From the NCBI GenBank assembly GCA_016716335.1, contig JADJWN010000021.1:372001-436000 (forward strand): a stretch of DNA of 64,000 nucleotides, in the 5' to 3' direction. Position numbers and translations under genes: made by a program. This stretch comes from Saprospiraceae bacterium (GTDB taxonomy: Bacteria > Bacteroidota > Bacteroidia > Chitinophagales > Saprospiraceae). Every line of letters begins with the position of its first letter. Positions within the stretch are counted from its first letter, which is position 1. Shown piece after piece: positions 1 through 8,132 of the stretch. The notes below the pieces were generated by a model. It searched no databases. It was not told the DNA's origin and saw nothing but the letters and a program-made list of their open reading frames with translations.

Positions 1-3000
1 ACAAGTCAGTACAGGTGGAACTTTCTGTTCAACCTTTACAAATGCCCATGTCTCGTTCCAGTTGTCACCGGCATCACCGATGATTCCGTTCATGTTTCCA
101 TCATCCCAAACTCTCAGAATTACTTCTACAAAACCTCTGTCGAGATCATTGATTACGCCGTCACCATTAGCATCTACATCCAATGCATCGAGGTCAGCAC
201 AGCAGAACTTCACAAATTCTGCACCGTCTGTGTCATTAGGACTGTAGTTAGGCATATTTACTCTGTTGCTGAATGTCAGGTTGTTGTTGTGTCTTGCACC
301 TGTTGCAGGATTGGTAATCAAACCGTCATTTCCACAACTTGGCCCCTTAGGTCTTCTGATATCCAATCTTACAGCTGAACAGTTGTCATGAGAACCATTA
401 TCTACATCACGGGCAAATAATTTAGCCTGACCATCAGGGAAACCATTAGCATCATAACCAGGTACCAAACCTATCACGATATCTCTCTTAGCAATAGGTG
501 TTGGAGGTGTTTTATCCTCAACAGTCACCTGATTTGTAAGTACTCTTTCATTTCCACAACAGTCAACAAAAGTGTACTTGAAGGTATGTACTCCTTTAGG
601 TGCACCCACAGCTCTCCACTTATATACAGGGTGAGGCTGAGTCTGACCATTTACTACCTGTACAGCAGGTACAATCTGTACCCCTACAGGACCTTTTACA
701 GTCCATTGAGGATTGATATCACAGTCATCATGGAGTTCCCATGGATTAGGCACAAAGAAGTCTGCGGTACAATCCCATGGACGTGTACTTACTACAGTGT
801 CCTTCAGTATTGCAGTAGGAGCCTCATCGTCAGTTGCTTTGATTACCTGAGTAACAGTAGCTGTCTGACCTGTACACCAGTCAAGGCAAGTCCATGTTCT
901 GATTACCTTCTTGTTACCATGACAGTGTGCACCACAAGCAGTGATTTCAGTGTCATTGTAAGTACAGAAGATTTTACAGATGCTTCCATTTACGGGAACA
1001 AAAGTGTTTCCTCTCACTATGTATGGATATCCATTTCTTACATCACCTGTTTTAGCAACGATACTTTCAGGATCTGTTGCATCCTTACATGTAAGATCAA
1101 CAGGAGTATTTGGAATGAATACCTGATTGAATCCAATGTTTGTTACAAAGAATGTCTGCTCACACTGTGCAGTATTACCGCTTGCATCTCTTACCAACCA
1201 CTTACGTACCAAAGTACCACCTTCACACATGTCGTTGATAAACTTGTGATTGCTGATAGTTACTGTTACAGGACCGCAACACTCAGGAGTCCAAGAAATT
1301 CTGTTCTGGATAGCCTGAGGAAGAGCTGCAGGGCTTGAAGCAGTAAAGTTGGTCAATGTCTGGGCCATGAAAGCATCTACATCATAGCAAGCTACTGTAC
1401 AAGGAGTAGAAGAATTTACTGCACCTCCGGTAATGTTGATTGCCCAGTTGCTTGGTAATGCAGGAGCAGAGGAGAATGTAGTGTTAACAAGTACATAGGT
1501 ACCTGGACCAGGGAAGTTGTAAGTAATAGCTGCCAACAATCCATTTGTATCATCATTGGACAATACCAGATTCTGACAAGGAGCAGCAGGATTGAAGCTA
1601 TTGATGTACAGAGCAAGGAAGTTGTCTGTAGTACCACTACCCGGTAAAGAAACAGAAGTAAATGTTCTTGAACCGGCAGAAGGAATATTGATGGTAAATG
1701 CCTGATACGGATAAGTATTCACTCCTGCAGGAGCGCAAGCACCAAATGGTACGCTAACTACACTTGGTCTTGCAAATCTTGGACTTGCAGCAGTCAAGTT
1801 ACTTGTCAATGAAGTAATAGGCACTAATATAAATCCGTTGGCACACTCACAAGTCAATGTAGGAGCTGTTTTGTCTTCTATTGTGAAGGTTCCCCAACAT
1901 CTGTTACCAGCCTGGTTGATTACTTCATAAGTGTGAGTTCCGCATGGGAATGCTACGGATACATTATTGACATTACCGGTAGCCTGAGCCTGATTGCCGA
2001 ATGGCCATACTCTGATCTGGTAATTGTCAAAACAACCGTAATTGCTACCTTCCAGCAACATGTCAGGATTTAATCTTACCTGGCAGTTTGCATCCAAAGA
2101 AACATTCACATGATTGTTACAAACCATATTGGCAGTGATCGGAGAAATCGGATTTACAGTCACGCACCAGTTACATACAGCAGAGTTATTACCGGCATTA
2201 TCCGTAGCTCTGTATCTGAAGCAATGGGTACCTACAGGAAGATTATCCCCTGATTTGTATTGATTGATATTGGTTGGGTTAGGGCTTGGAGTAAATGGTA
2301 CGGCAGCAATAGGAGGCTGAACAGTGACTATACTCATAGCAGCATCCAAAGCAAAACCTACCGAAATAAATGTGCCCGGCACGTTCAGACCACAAGCAGG
2401 AGCAACAATCCAGGTGTTTGTACCTGTACCTGCAGGAGTGTGAACCACTCTTGCTGTGGGTACAATGATTTCAATCCAAATTGCGCCACAGTTGGCCGGT
2501 ATAGCAACAGGATTGGCAAAATTAATAGTCCTGATCTGTCCATTAAATTGTGGTCCATACGTGAAAGATGCTATAGCAAAAGGCGTGAAGCCACCTGCTG
2601 CATAAGGTATATTGGTGGTATTGAAAGGTGCACAGAATACATTGATTGTACCAGTACCTGTACCTGTCGCACCAGCCTGATCATGTACGTAAGTTATACC
2701 TGACAATAAAGAACCGGGTAGCAATGAACCAACATTTACTCTGGTTATAATACTGTTTGGACCTGCTGAACATGCCAAAGCTGAACCTTGACCTGCAACC
2801 GGAGCTCCAGCTGGGCCATTCAATGTAACTGTACCCGGAGGGCAGTTGTCAGTTACAGGAATATTGAAGAAATAAGGAACTGTACATGCACCTTCAGGTA
2901 AAGTAAAGGTTACAGCAGCAGGACAAGTAATTTGCGGTGCTTCTGTATCATTTACAGTTACAGTCTGAGTGGTAGTAACGTTGGTTCCCACCACTGTCCA

Positions 3001-3771
3001 TGTGATGGTGGTTGTTCCTACAGGATACACACCACTGGCATTGTTGGTGTTGTTAAAGCTGTTAACAATCTGAGCAGGAATAGGATCCAGTCTGACTACC
3101 TGAATGTTGTCAAACTCAGCCCACCAGTTCCAGCCAGAATATACATATGTAAATCTTGCTCTGAAGTTTGTGCTCATTTGAGCAGTTACAGCAACGTCAA
3201 ATGAACCGGCTGCGTTGTTCGGCGCACCCGGTGCATCGAATACTGTAACCCAGGTGATACCGTCACTTGATACCTGTACCAAAAACTGGTCAGTGGGACC
3301 GAAGAAGTCTCTTCTGATTGCATAGTCACCTCTCAGTCTGTAAGTACTACCTGCAACAGGAGCCTGACCGATAAGTGCAGAAGTAATAGTACCGGAACCT
3401 GCACCGGTAAAAGCTGCATTAGAGTTGATTCTTGCTACGTTACCATTGAAGTTGGCATTTGCAGGCAGCGCAAATGATGGTCCAAACTGGGATGCAGGCG
3501 CAGGGGAACCAGTAAAACTTGTGGTCCAACCTGCAGGTATGAGCGTAGAAGCATTAAAGTTTTGTGAGGCAACCACTACGGTAGCGGTAGATGAACATCC
3601 GGCTCCTACCGTAGGTGATGGCACAGTTACCTGAGCAGAACACTGCCCCGGAGTATTGCTGGTAGTCACATTTCCTGCATTGGTAAGGGTACAGGTCTGC
3701 TGAGCCTGTACATTCAATGCAAAAAAGAACATAGCAATACCACTTAATAAAGTATATATCTTATTCTTCAT
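1..3771 (-). CDS. Giant secreted HYR/Ig-like repeat adhesin, N-terminal part
   Basis: The minus frame is open from the ATG at 3769-3771 to the left edge without a stop: 1257 codons, 3' end outside the window. Residues 1-24 form a signal peptide ending in VQAQ. The mature part is rich in Cys, Thr, Asn and Pro and carries repeated strands of HYR/Ig-like modules, each closing with a D-x-x-P-P/A-x-x-x-C box: NDTEAPQITC, EDKTAPTLTC, EDKTPPTPIA and VPPVLTC at the edge. Close to the left edge a stretch reading DVDANGDGVINDLDRG resembles a calcium-binding dockerin or thrombospondin-3 type loop. Near the N terminus a jelly-roll-like segment starting FNASTLIPAGW sits inside the first HYR module. Known of the family: such proteins in Bacteroidota are exported, often by type IX secretion, and act in adhesion or as surface matrix. 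The C-terminal sorting domain that would prove this is not visible. Exact substrate unknown. Confidence 0.88.
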   Translation of the reverse strand, partial: MKNKIYTLLSGIAMFFFALNVQAQQTCTLTNAGNVTTSNTPGQCSAQVTVPSPTVGAGCSSTATVVVASQNFNASTLIPAGWTTSFTGSPAPASQFGPSFALPANANFNGNVARINSNAAFTGAGSGTITSALIGQAPVAGSTYRLRGDYAIRRDFFGPTDQFLVQVSSDGITWVTVFDAPGAPNNAAGSFDVAVTAQMSTNFRARFTYVYSGWNWWAEFDNIQVVRLDPIPAQIVNSFNNTNNASGVYPVGTTTITWTVVGTNVTTTQTVTVNDTEAPQITCPAAVTFTLPEGACTVPYFFNIPVTDNCPPGTVTLNGPAGAPVAGQGSALACSAGPNSIITRVNVGSLLPGSLLSGITYVHDQAGATGTGTGTINVFCAPFNTTNIPYAAGGFTPFAIASFTYGPQFNGQIRTINFANPVAIPANCGAIWIEIIVPTARVVHTPAGTGTNTWIVAPACGLNVPGTFISVGFALDAAMSIVTVQPPIAAVPFTPSPNPTNINQYKSGDNLPVGTHCFRYRATDNAGNNSAVCNWCVTVNPISPITANMVCNNHVNVSLDANCQVRLNPDMLLEGSNYGCFDNYQIRVWPFGNQAQATGNVNNVSVAFPCGTHTYEVINQAGNRCWGTFTIEDKTAPTLTCECANGFILVPITSLTSNLTAASPRFARPSVVSVPFGACAPAGVNTYPYQAFTINIPSAGSRTFTSVSLPGSGTTDNFLALYINSFNPAAPCQNLVLSNDDTNGLLAAITYNFPGPGTYVLVNTTFSSAPALPSNWAINITGGAVNSSTPCTVACYDVDAFMAQTLTNFTASSPAALPQAIQNRISWTPECCGPVTVTISNHKFINDMCEGGTLVRKWLVRDASGNTAQCEQTFFVTNIGFNQVFIPNTPVDLTCKDATDPESIVAKTGDVRNGYPYIVRGNTFVPVNGSICKIFCTYNDTEITACGAHCHGNKKVIRTWTCLDWCTGQTATVTQVIKATDDEAPTAILKDTVVSTRPWDCTADFFVPNPWELHDDCDINPQWTVKGPVGVQIVPAVQVVNGQTQPHPVYKWRAVGAPKGVHTFKYTFVDCCGNERVLTNQVTVEDKTPPTPIAKRDIVIGLVPGYDANGFPDGQAKLFARDVDNGSHDNCSAVRLDIRRPKGPSCGNDGLITNPATGARHNNNLTFSNRVNMPNYSPNDTDGAEFVKFCCADLDALDVDANGDGVINDLDRGFVEVILRVWDDGNMNGIIGDAGDNWNETWAFVKVEQKVPPVLTC

Positions 3772-3796
3772 TTTACAAAAATTTTAGATTAGAGAA

Positions 3797-4255
3797 TTAA
3801 AGGGCAAGGAGTTCTTTAACATCATTTTCCATCCTGATTCTATCGTTTTTGCTTACGACGATTTCAGGAACGCTGGGTGTTTCTCCAACAGCTTTTGAAA
3901 AACCATTTCCTCCGGAGGGCTCGTGCATAAATTGAGTAAGGTTGTATTCGATTGCATCTGCAACCCCTCTTACATCGTTATGCAAATCGACAACTATCAT
4001 GCGATAGTATCTTGCCTTGTTTTGTACAAATCTGTACTGTTCTGTGAAAGGCACTAAAGACCGGAGTTCAAATGCCATAGCATTAATCTCCGCACTCAGT
4101 CGGTGCATTGCAATCTCCTTACTCACATACTGTGCGGACACAGATGTAGAGGAGAGCATTGCTGACATAGAAAGTATAAAAACAAGCAGCCCAAGCTTAG
4201 CGCTTACCGCTGTTTTCACCCTTTCAATGAAAGAATTTCGATTTTCAATTTTCAT
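3797..4255 (-). CDS. Small secreted or membrane-anchored hypothetical protein upstream of the adhesin
   Basis: 152 residues. Residues about 17-42 form a hydrophobic segment ending in SVSAQ, consistent with a signal peptide preceded by a long basic n-region. The mature part (about 110 residues) is predicted mostly helical, with the charged stretch FVQNKARYYRMIVVDL and a Gly/Pro-rich linker (HEPSGGNGFSK) before an acidic end. I do not recognise a family. It lies 25 bases upstream of the giant adhesin gene on the same strand, so the two are probably co-transcribed. Its leader contains a hairpin with a T-run. A role in export or anchoring of the adhesin is only a guess from the neighbourhood. Confidence 0.72.
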   Translation of the reverse strand: MKIENRNSFIERVKTAVSAKLGLLVFILSMSAMLSSTSVSAQYVSKEIAMHRLSAEINAMAFELRSLVPFTEQYRFVQNKARYYRMIVVDLHNDVRGVADAIEYNLTQFMHEPSGGNGFSKAVGETPSVPEIVVSKNDRIRMENDVKELLAL

Positions 4256-4290
4256 GAGATTGAGTTTTGGTTAAAAAAATAATAATTCAT

Positions 4291-4340
4291 AAAAAAAGCC
4301 TGTACTGCAATACATCTATTTGTATTACGGTACAGGCTTT
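4291..4340 (-). terminator. Terminator-like hairpin inside the leader of the 3797-4255 gene
   Basis: Arms aaagcctgtac (4295-4305) and gtacaggcttt (4330-4340) are perfectly complementary. An inner stem aataca/tgtatt (4309-4314 with 4321-4326) closes a six-base loop. Read on the minus strand the hairpin is followed directly by seven T residues (4297-4291), the layout of an intrinsic terminator. It ends about 36 bases before the ATG at 4255, with no minus-strand gene upstream of it in this intergenic region. It therefore looks like a leader attenuator rather than the end of a gene. Confidence 0.6.
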
Positions 4341-4439
4341 ATATCCTTATCAAGTGTATATGCACTTGAACTTTTCATCATCATTCTCTTTGTTGGTTGT
4401 ATATAAATCCTGAAGCAGGGCTTTCGCACTACTTCGGGA

Positions 4440-4447
4440 CAAAGGTA
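4440..4447 (-). promoter_or_regulatory. Candidate Bacteroidota -7 box for the adhesin operon
   Basis: The minus strand reads TACCTTTG, matching the TAnnTTTG consensus. A TTTTG lies a little over 20 bases upstream on the minus strand. Use of this box gives a leader of roughly 180 bases that includes the hairpin at 4291-4340 and a second small stem (caagtg/cacttg, 4351-4368). Confidence 0.45.
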
Positions 4448-4787
4448 TTACAACTTTCTTAACTAAAAAACAAAAGATTAAAAAAATTAATATAATATTT
4501 TGTAAATTTTATAATTCATTGTTTTTCAAATATTTATTTCACAATTTTTTTAATCCACAGCTAATGTTTTCAGTCTGACATCAACCATAAAACTTTGCAA
4601 ATTATCAATTTTTAGTCACCTAATACCTTCACTCAAAAGAAAATAAGGATCAAATTTGTCTTCATTTGGAAACTCTTGTTTGTTCTAAAGTTCTTTAATA
4701 CCTGAATCACTGTAAGAAAACAATTTCAGAAAGCAACTGTATAGTAATCCCATTTACACTCTTTACCATGATAACATATCTATATAC

Positions 4788-4795
4788 TATATTTG
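4788..4795 (+). promoter_or_regulatory. -7 box of lepA, implying a very short or absent leader
   Basis: TATATTTG matches TAnnTTTG exactly and ends only four bases before the lepA ATG at 4800. If transcription starts at the usual distance, the message begins at or next to the start codon. No Shine-Dalgarno sequence is visible. The rest of 4341-4787 is AT-rich intergenic sequence with no gene that I can support. Confidence 0.55.
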
Positions 4796-4799
4796 CGCC

Positions 4800-6593
4800 A
4801 TGAAGCATATCAGAAATTTTTGTGTTATAGCACATATTGACCACGGGAAGAGTACTTTATCAGACAGATTACTGGAATTTACCAAGACCATATCCGAACG
4901 GGAAATGCAGGATCAGGCACTGGATGACATGGATCTGGAGAGAGAAAGAGGTATTACCATCAAAAGCCATGCAATACAAATGTATTATACGCACACTGAT
5001 GGGGTACAATACACCTTTAACATGATAGACACCCCAGGACATGTGGATTTTTCTTATGAAGTATCCCGAAGTATTGCAGCCTGCGAGGGAGCTTTGTTAC
5101 TTGTAGATGCCTCGCAGGGGATTCAGGCGCAAACCATATCCAATCTGTATCTGGCTATAGAACATGACCTAGAGATAATTCCGGTACTGAACAAAGTGGA
5201 TATGGAGTCCGCAATGATAGAAGAGGTATCTGATCAGGTCATTGACCTGATCGGATGTAAAAAAGAGGAAATCATTCTGGCAAGCGGAAAAACTGGAATT
5301 GGTATAGAAGAAATCATGGCAGCCATTGTGGACAGGATACCCCATCCTAAAGGTGATCCGGATGCCCCGCTGCAGGCATTGATCTTTGACTCTATGTTCA
5401 ATTCATTCAGAGGGGTGATTGCCTATTACAGAATAATTAATGGCACCCTCAGAAAGGGAGATAAAGTGAGATTCTTCAACACCGGGAAAAATTATGAGGC
5501 GGATGAGATAGGCATCCTTCAGATGCAGCAGGTACCCAAGGAGGAACTGTCGGCGGGAAATGTAGGTTACATCATCACAGGCATAAAAGAATCCAAAGAA
5601 ATCAAAGTCGGAGATACCATCACACATCATGAAAGACCCTGCGATGAGGCCATCCATGGATTTGAAGAAGTAAAGCCCATGGTATTCGCCGGCATCTACC
5701 CGATTGAGAATGAAGATTTCGAAGACCTCAGAGACAGTCTGGAAAAACTGCAGTTGAACGATGCCTCTCTGGTTTTCGAGCCGGAATCCTCTGCAGCTCT
5801 GGGTTTTGGTTTCAGATGCGGCTTTCTGGGTATGCTGCATCTGGAAATTATTCAGGAAAGACTTTCCAGAGAATTTGATCAGGAGGTTATCACTACGGTA
5901 CCTAACGTATCATATATAGCTTATAACAATAAAGGAGAAGCCAAAATAATCAATACCCCCAACGAGCTCCCTGACCCTACCCTTATCCAAAAGGTGGAAG
6001 AGCCCTATATCCGGGCACAAATCATTACCAAACCGGAATATATCGGCTCCATCATGACCCTTTGTATGGATAAGAGAGGTACACTGATCCGTCAAAGCTA
6101 CCTGACTCCGGAGCGGGTGGAACTCACTTTCGAAATGCCTTTGGCCGAAATAGTGTTTGACTTTTACGACAAGTTGAAATCCATATCAAGAGGATATGCT
6201 TCCTTTGATTATCATCAGATAGATTACAGACCTTCCGACCTTGTAAAATTGGACATCAGACTAAACGGTGAGCCGGTGGATGCTCTGTCTTCACTGGTAC
6301 ACAGGGGTAAAGCAGAGTATATCGGCAGAAAAATCTGCCTCAAACTGAAGGAGTTATTGCCTAAGCAGCAGTTTGTCATTGCTATTCAGGCGTCCATCGG
6401 AGCAAAGATTATAGCCAGGGAGACCATATCGGCACTGAGAAAGGATGTCACAGCCAAATGTTATGGCGGGGATATTTCCCGAAAAAGAAAGCTCCTCGAA
6501 AAACAGAAGAAGGGTAAAAAGAAAATGCGTCAGATCGGAAATGTAGAGGTGCCGCAAAAGGCATTTTTGCAGGTATTGAAACTGGAGGATTGA
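4800..6593 (+). CDS. lepA: Elongation factor 4 (LepA), ribosome-associated GTPase
   Basis: 597 residues, the usual length for the family. The GTP-binding domain shows AHIDHGKST (P-loop, near residue 11), the switch region [13 protein letters not shown] and NKVD. It is followed by EF-G-like domains II, III and V and the LepA-specific C-terminal domain, with typical endings [17 protein letters not shown] and [17 protein letters not shown]. LepA acts on the cytoplasmic ribosome in back-translocation and initiation quality control. The ATG at 4800 is chosen because the protein begins with the family N terminus ([16 protein letters not shown]). It is intact, single-gene and divergently placed relative to the adhesin operon. 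Confidence 0.97.
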   Translation: MKHIRNFCVIAHIDHGKSTLSDRLLEFTKTISEREMQDQALDDMDLERERGITIKSHAIQMYYTHTDGVQYTFNMIDTPGHVDFSYEVSRSIAACEGALLLVDASQGIQAQTISNLYLAIEHDLEIIPVLNKVDMESAMIEEVSDQVIDLIGCKKEEIILASGKTGIGIEEIMAAIVDRIPHPKGDPDAPLQALIFDSMFNSFRGVIAYYRIINGTLRKGDKVRFFNTGKNYEADEIGILQMQQVPKEELSAGNVGYIITGIKESKEIKVGDTITHHERPCDEAIHGFEEVKPMVFAGIYPIENEDFEDLRDSLEKLQLNDASLVFEPESSAALGFGFRCGFLGMLHLEIIQERLSREFDQEVITTVPNVSYIAYNNKGEAKIINTPNELPDPTLIQKVEEPYIRAQIITKPEYIGSIMTLCMDKRGTLIRQSYLTPERVELTFEMPLAEIVFDFYDKLKSISRGYASFDYHQIDYRPSDLVKLDIRLNGEPVDALSSLVHRGKAEYIGRKICLKLKELLPKQQFVIAIQASIGAKIIARETISALRKDVTAKCYGGDISRKRKLLEKQKKGKKKMRQIGNVEVPQKAFLQVLKLED

Positions 6594-6780
6594 GGTAGGG
6601 AGTGGCTCGCTTCGCCTGGTTGCGGATTCGCTGAGTTGAGTATCATGTTTTGAAATGACTTTGCTTCTCTGGGTTGGTGAATTGCTGATTTGAAGATTAT
6701 ATCAGGTCGGGATATCGCTAAGATGGGTTGCAGTTGTTTGAAATTTGAGATGAGGATTTTGTTTTGAATGCGACGTAACA
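6594..6780 (+). repeat. Decayed copy of the 42.3 kb repeat vocabulary in the spacer after lepA
   Basis: Read on the minus strand, this spacer contains caactcagcgaatccgcaac, aacccatcttagcgatatcc and a variant of cagcaaatccacaatcaaccc. These phrases also build the repeat array at 42253-42810. The shared core agcgaatccgcaac is exact over 14 bases. The spacer (6594-6889) holds no gene I can support. Confidence 0.5.
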
Positions 6781-6889
6781 ATACAGAATCAGATACGTTA
6801 TCGAATCAGATTACACTTTGCAGTGACACATAAAATGCAGTTTTAAATAATAATTGCCAATAGCTCTTGAAATCTTAAAATCATTTAGA

Positions 6890-7522
6890 ATGGTCAAAAT
6901 ATCAAAATTGTCTGGCTTTATCTTTTTAGCCTTATTTTCAGTATCAGTATATGCGCAAAATAAAGAGGTTGATATCATCAACAAAGAGACGGCCAATGGA
7001 GTAGAAATATATGCAATCAATAAAATGGATGACCCGGTGGAAGCTACCATCAATGTTCAGATCACAGGATGTCAGAGAGATAAAGGACAAAATCCGGCCA
7101 CCCTTCTGCTACAACCCGGGATTGAAACCTTTGTGTCATCTCTCATCATCCCGGCTGGTGCAGACTGCTCATTCCGTACCTCTGTATCCTACAAGAAAAA
7201 AGCCGTAACCAGAGAAGTAGATGGTAACCAGGTTGAGAACAAACGTTTTACTTCCATTCAGATGAACAGCAACAAAGTCAATGTCTTTACACAGGATGGA
7301 TGTGGCAGGTGTGCTATGGTAGTGAAATATCTGGAAGAGCATAAAATACAGTATGTTGAGCTGAACACTACCATTCATTTGCCCAACCAGGATCTTATGT
7401 TTGAACAGTTGGAAAAAGCGGGTTTTAAAGGAAACTCCGTCACTATGCCAGTGATAGTGTATGATGGCAAAACGCATTACAATATTAGTAACCTAAAATC
7501 TTTTTTAGACAAGCTTAAATAG
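6890..7522 (+). CDS. Secreted protein with C-terminal glutaredoxin/thioredoxin-fold domain
   Basis: The ATG at 6890 is preferred over a TTG at 6854 because it puts a clean signal peptide (ending VSVYAQ, residue 23) at the N terminus, giving 210 residues. Residues about 25-125 form an uncharacterised beta-rich domain with two Cys (near 61 and 93). Residues 131-210 form a glutaredoxin-like fold: NVFTQDGCGRCAMVVKYLEE with CxxC at 138-141, a cis-Pro in SVTMPVIVYDG, and a C-terminal helix. Export plus a CGRC motif suggests a periplasmic thiol-disulfide role, but glutaredoxins normally use cytoplasmic glutathione, so the electron partner is unknown. It is monocistronic as far as can be seen. Confidence 0.75.
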   Translation: MVKISKLSGFIFLALFSVSVYAQNKEVDIINKETANGVEIYAINKMDDPVEATINVQITGCQRDKGQNPATLLLQPGIETFVSSLIIPAGADCSFRTSVSYKKKAVTREVDGNQVENKRFTSIQMNSNKVNVFTQDGCGRCAMVVKYLEEHKIQYVELNTTIHLPNQDLMFEQLEKAGFKGNSVTMPVIVYDGKTHYNISNLKSFLDKLK

Positions 7523-8081
7523 CAAATATCCTATTAATAAAACCAACCATTCCAAGCCTGCAAGTCATCTCTGCGTAAGAAAGGAAACTCAGGAGCTTAT
7601 ATCGTGATATTTGTCAACCTGCCGGTTTATCAAAAAGACAAGAAAGAAGTTCAGATTTCTACATCGATCAGGGCCAACAACTTTAGCTCAATCACTTATA
7701 TTCCATTTAAAGATTGAGTAACTATTGAGCTGCAAAATGACAACCATTGATTTTGTCTCACACCTACTGCGTGGCAAGCTATGCTATGGGCAGACAAGCA
7801 CGATTTCGTGCTGGTGCCCGACAGTTTTGCATATTATGGCAAACAGCGTGTCCCGCCAAAACAAAAGTTATTTTATCATTTTATCCATGGATTACCATCC
7901 GTGGTTATTTAGTCCGTTGGAAAATTTCCTACGGACTAAATACTACACACCTCCGGGGTTATAGCTGGATAGTTACAAGATTGATAAATATACTTTTCCA
8001 CCGGATGCAACCCGGCTAAGGCAACGGAGGAGATATGAAAATGAAATTCAACATGAAGCAATCATTAATAAATGAACTTCA
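7523..8081. other. Gene-poor spacer with stem-loop cluster and a possible ORF remnant
   Basis: No complete gene is supported. In the plus strand, 7567-7719 reads as an open stretch without a start (containing GAYIVIFVNLPVYQKDKKEV) that ends in TGA. It could be the tail of a decayed gene. From 7788 to 8020 the sequence is dominated by consecutive inverted repeats, listed separately. Confidence 0.4.
7788..7940. repeat. Cluster of three stem-loops, REP-like or structured RNA
   Basis: Stem 1: agcacga/tcgtgct (7797-7803 with 7806-7812), enclosed by gggca/tgccc (7788-7792 with 7815-7819). Stem 2: ccatggat/atccgtgg (7885-7892 with 7897-7904, one G-T pair). Stem 3: tttagtccgt/acggactaaa (7908-7917 with 7931-7940), with an inner ggaaa/tttcc, making an almost perfect 33-base palindrome. 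Palindrome clusters like this occur as dispersed intergenic elements. Whether it is transcribed is not known. Confidence 0.6.
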
Positions 8082-8114
8082 TTTGTTGATTTGCTCTATT
8101 AAAAATTATATTTG
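8082..8114 (+). promoter_or_regulatory. Bacteroidota promoter of nhaD
   Basis: TTTG at 8082-8085 and TATATTTG at 8107-8114 are separated by 21 bases, close to the phylum's -33/-7 arrangement. The start codon of nhaD follows 18 bases after the -7 box. Confidence 0.6.
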
Positions 8115-8132
8115 TGACTTAAAACATAAAGC

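Noticed and set aside
586..1338. 250-codon open frame on the plus strand
   Set aside because: It is antisense to the giant adhesin, whose frame is open over all 3771 bases and has repeat and Cys patterns; the plus product has no recognisable features.
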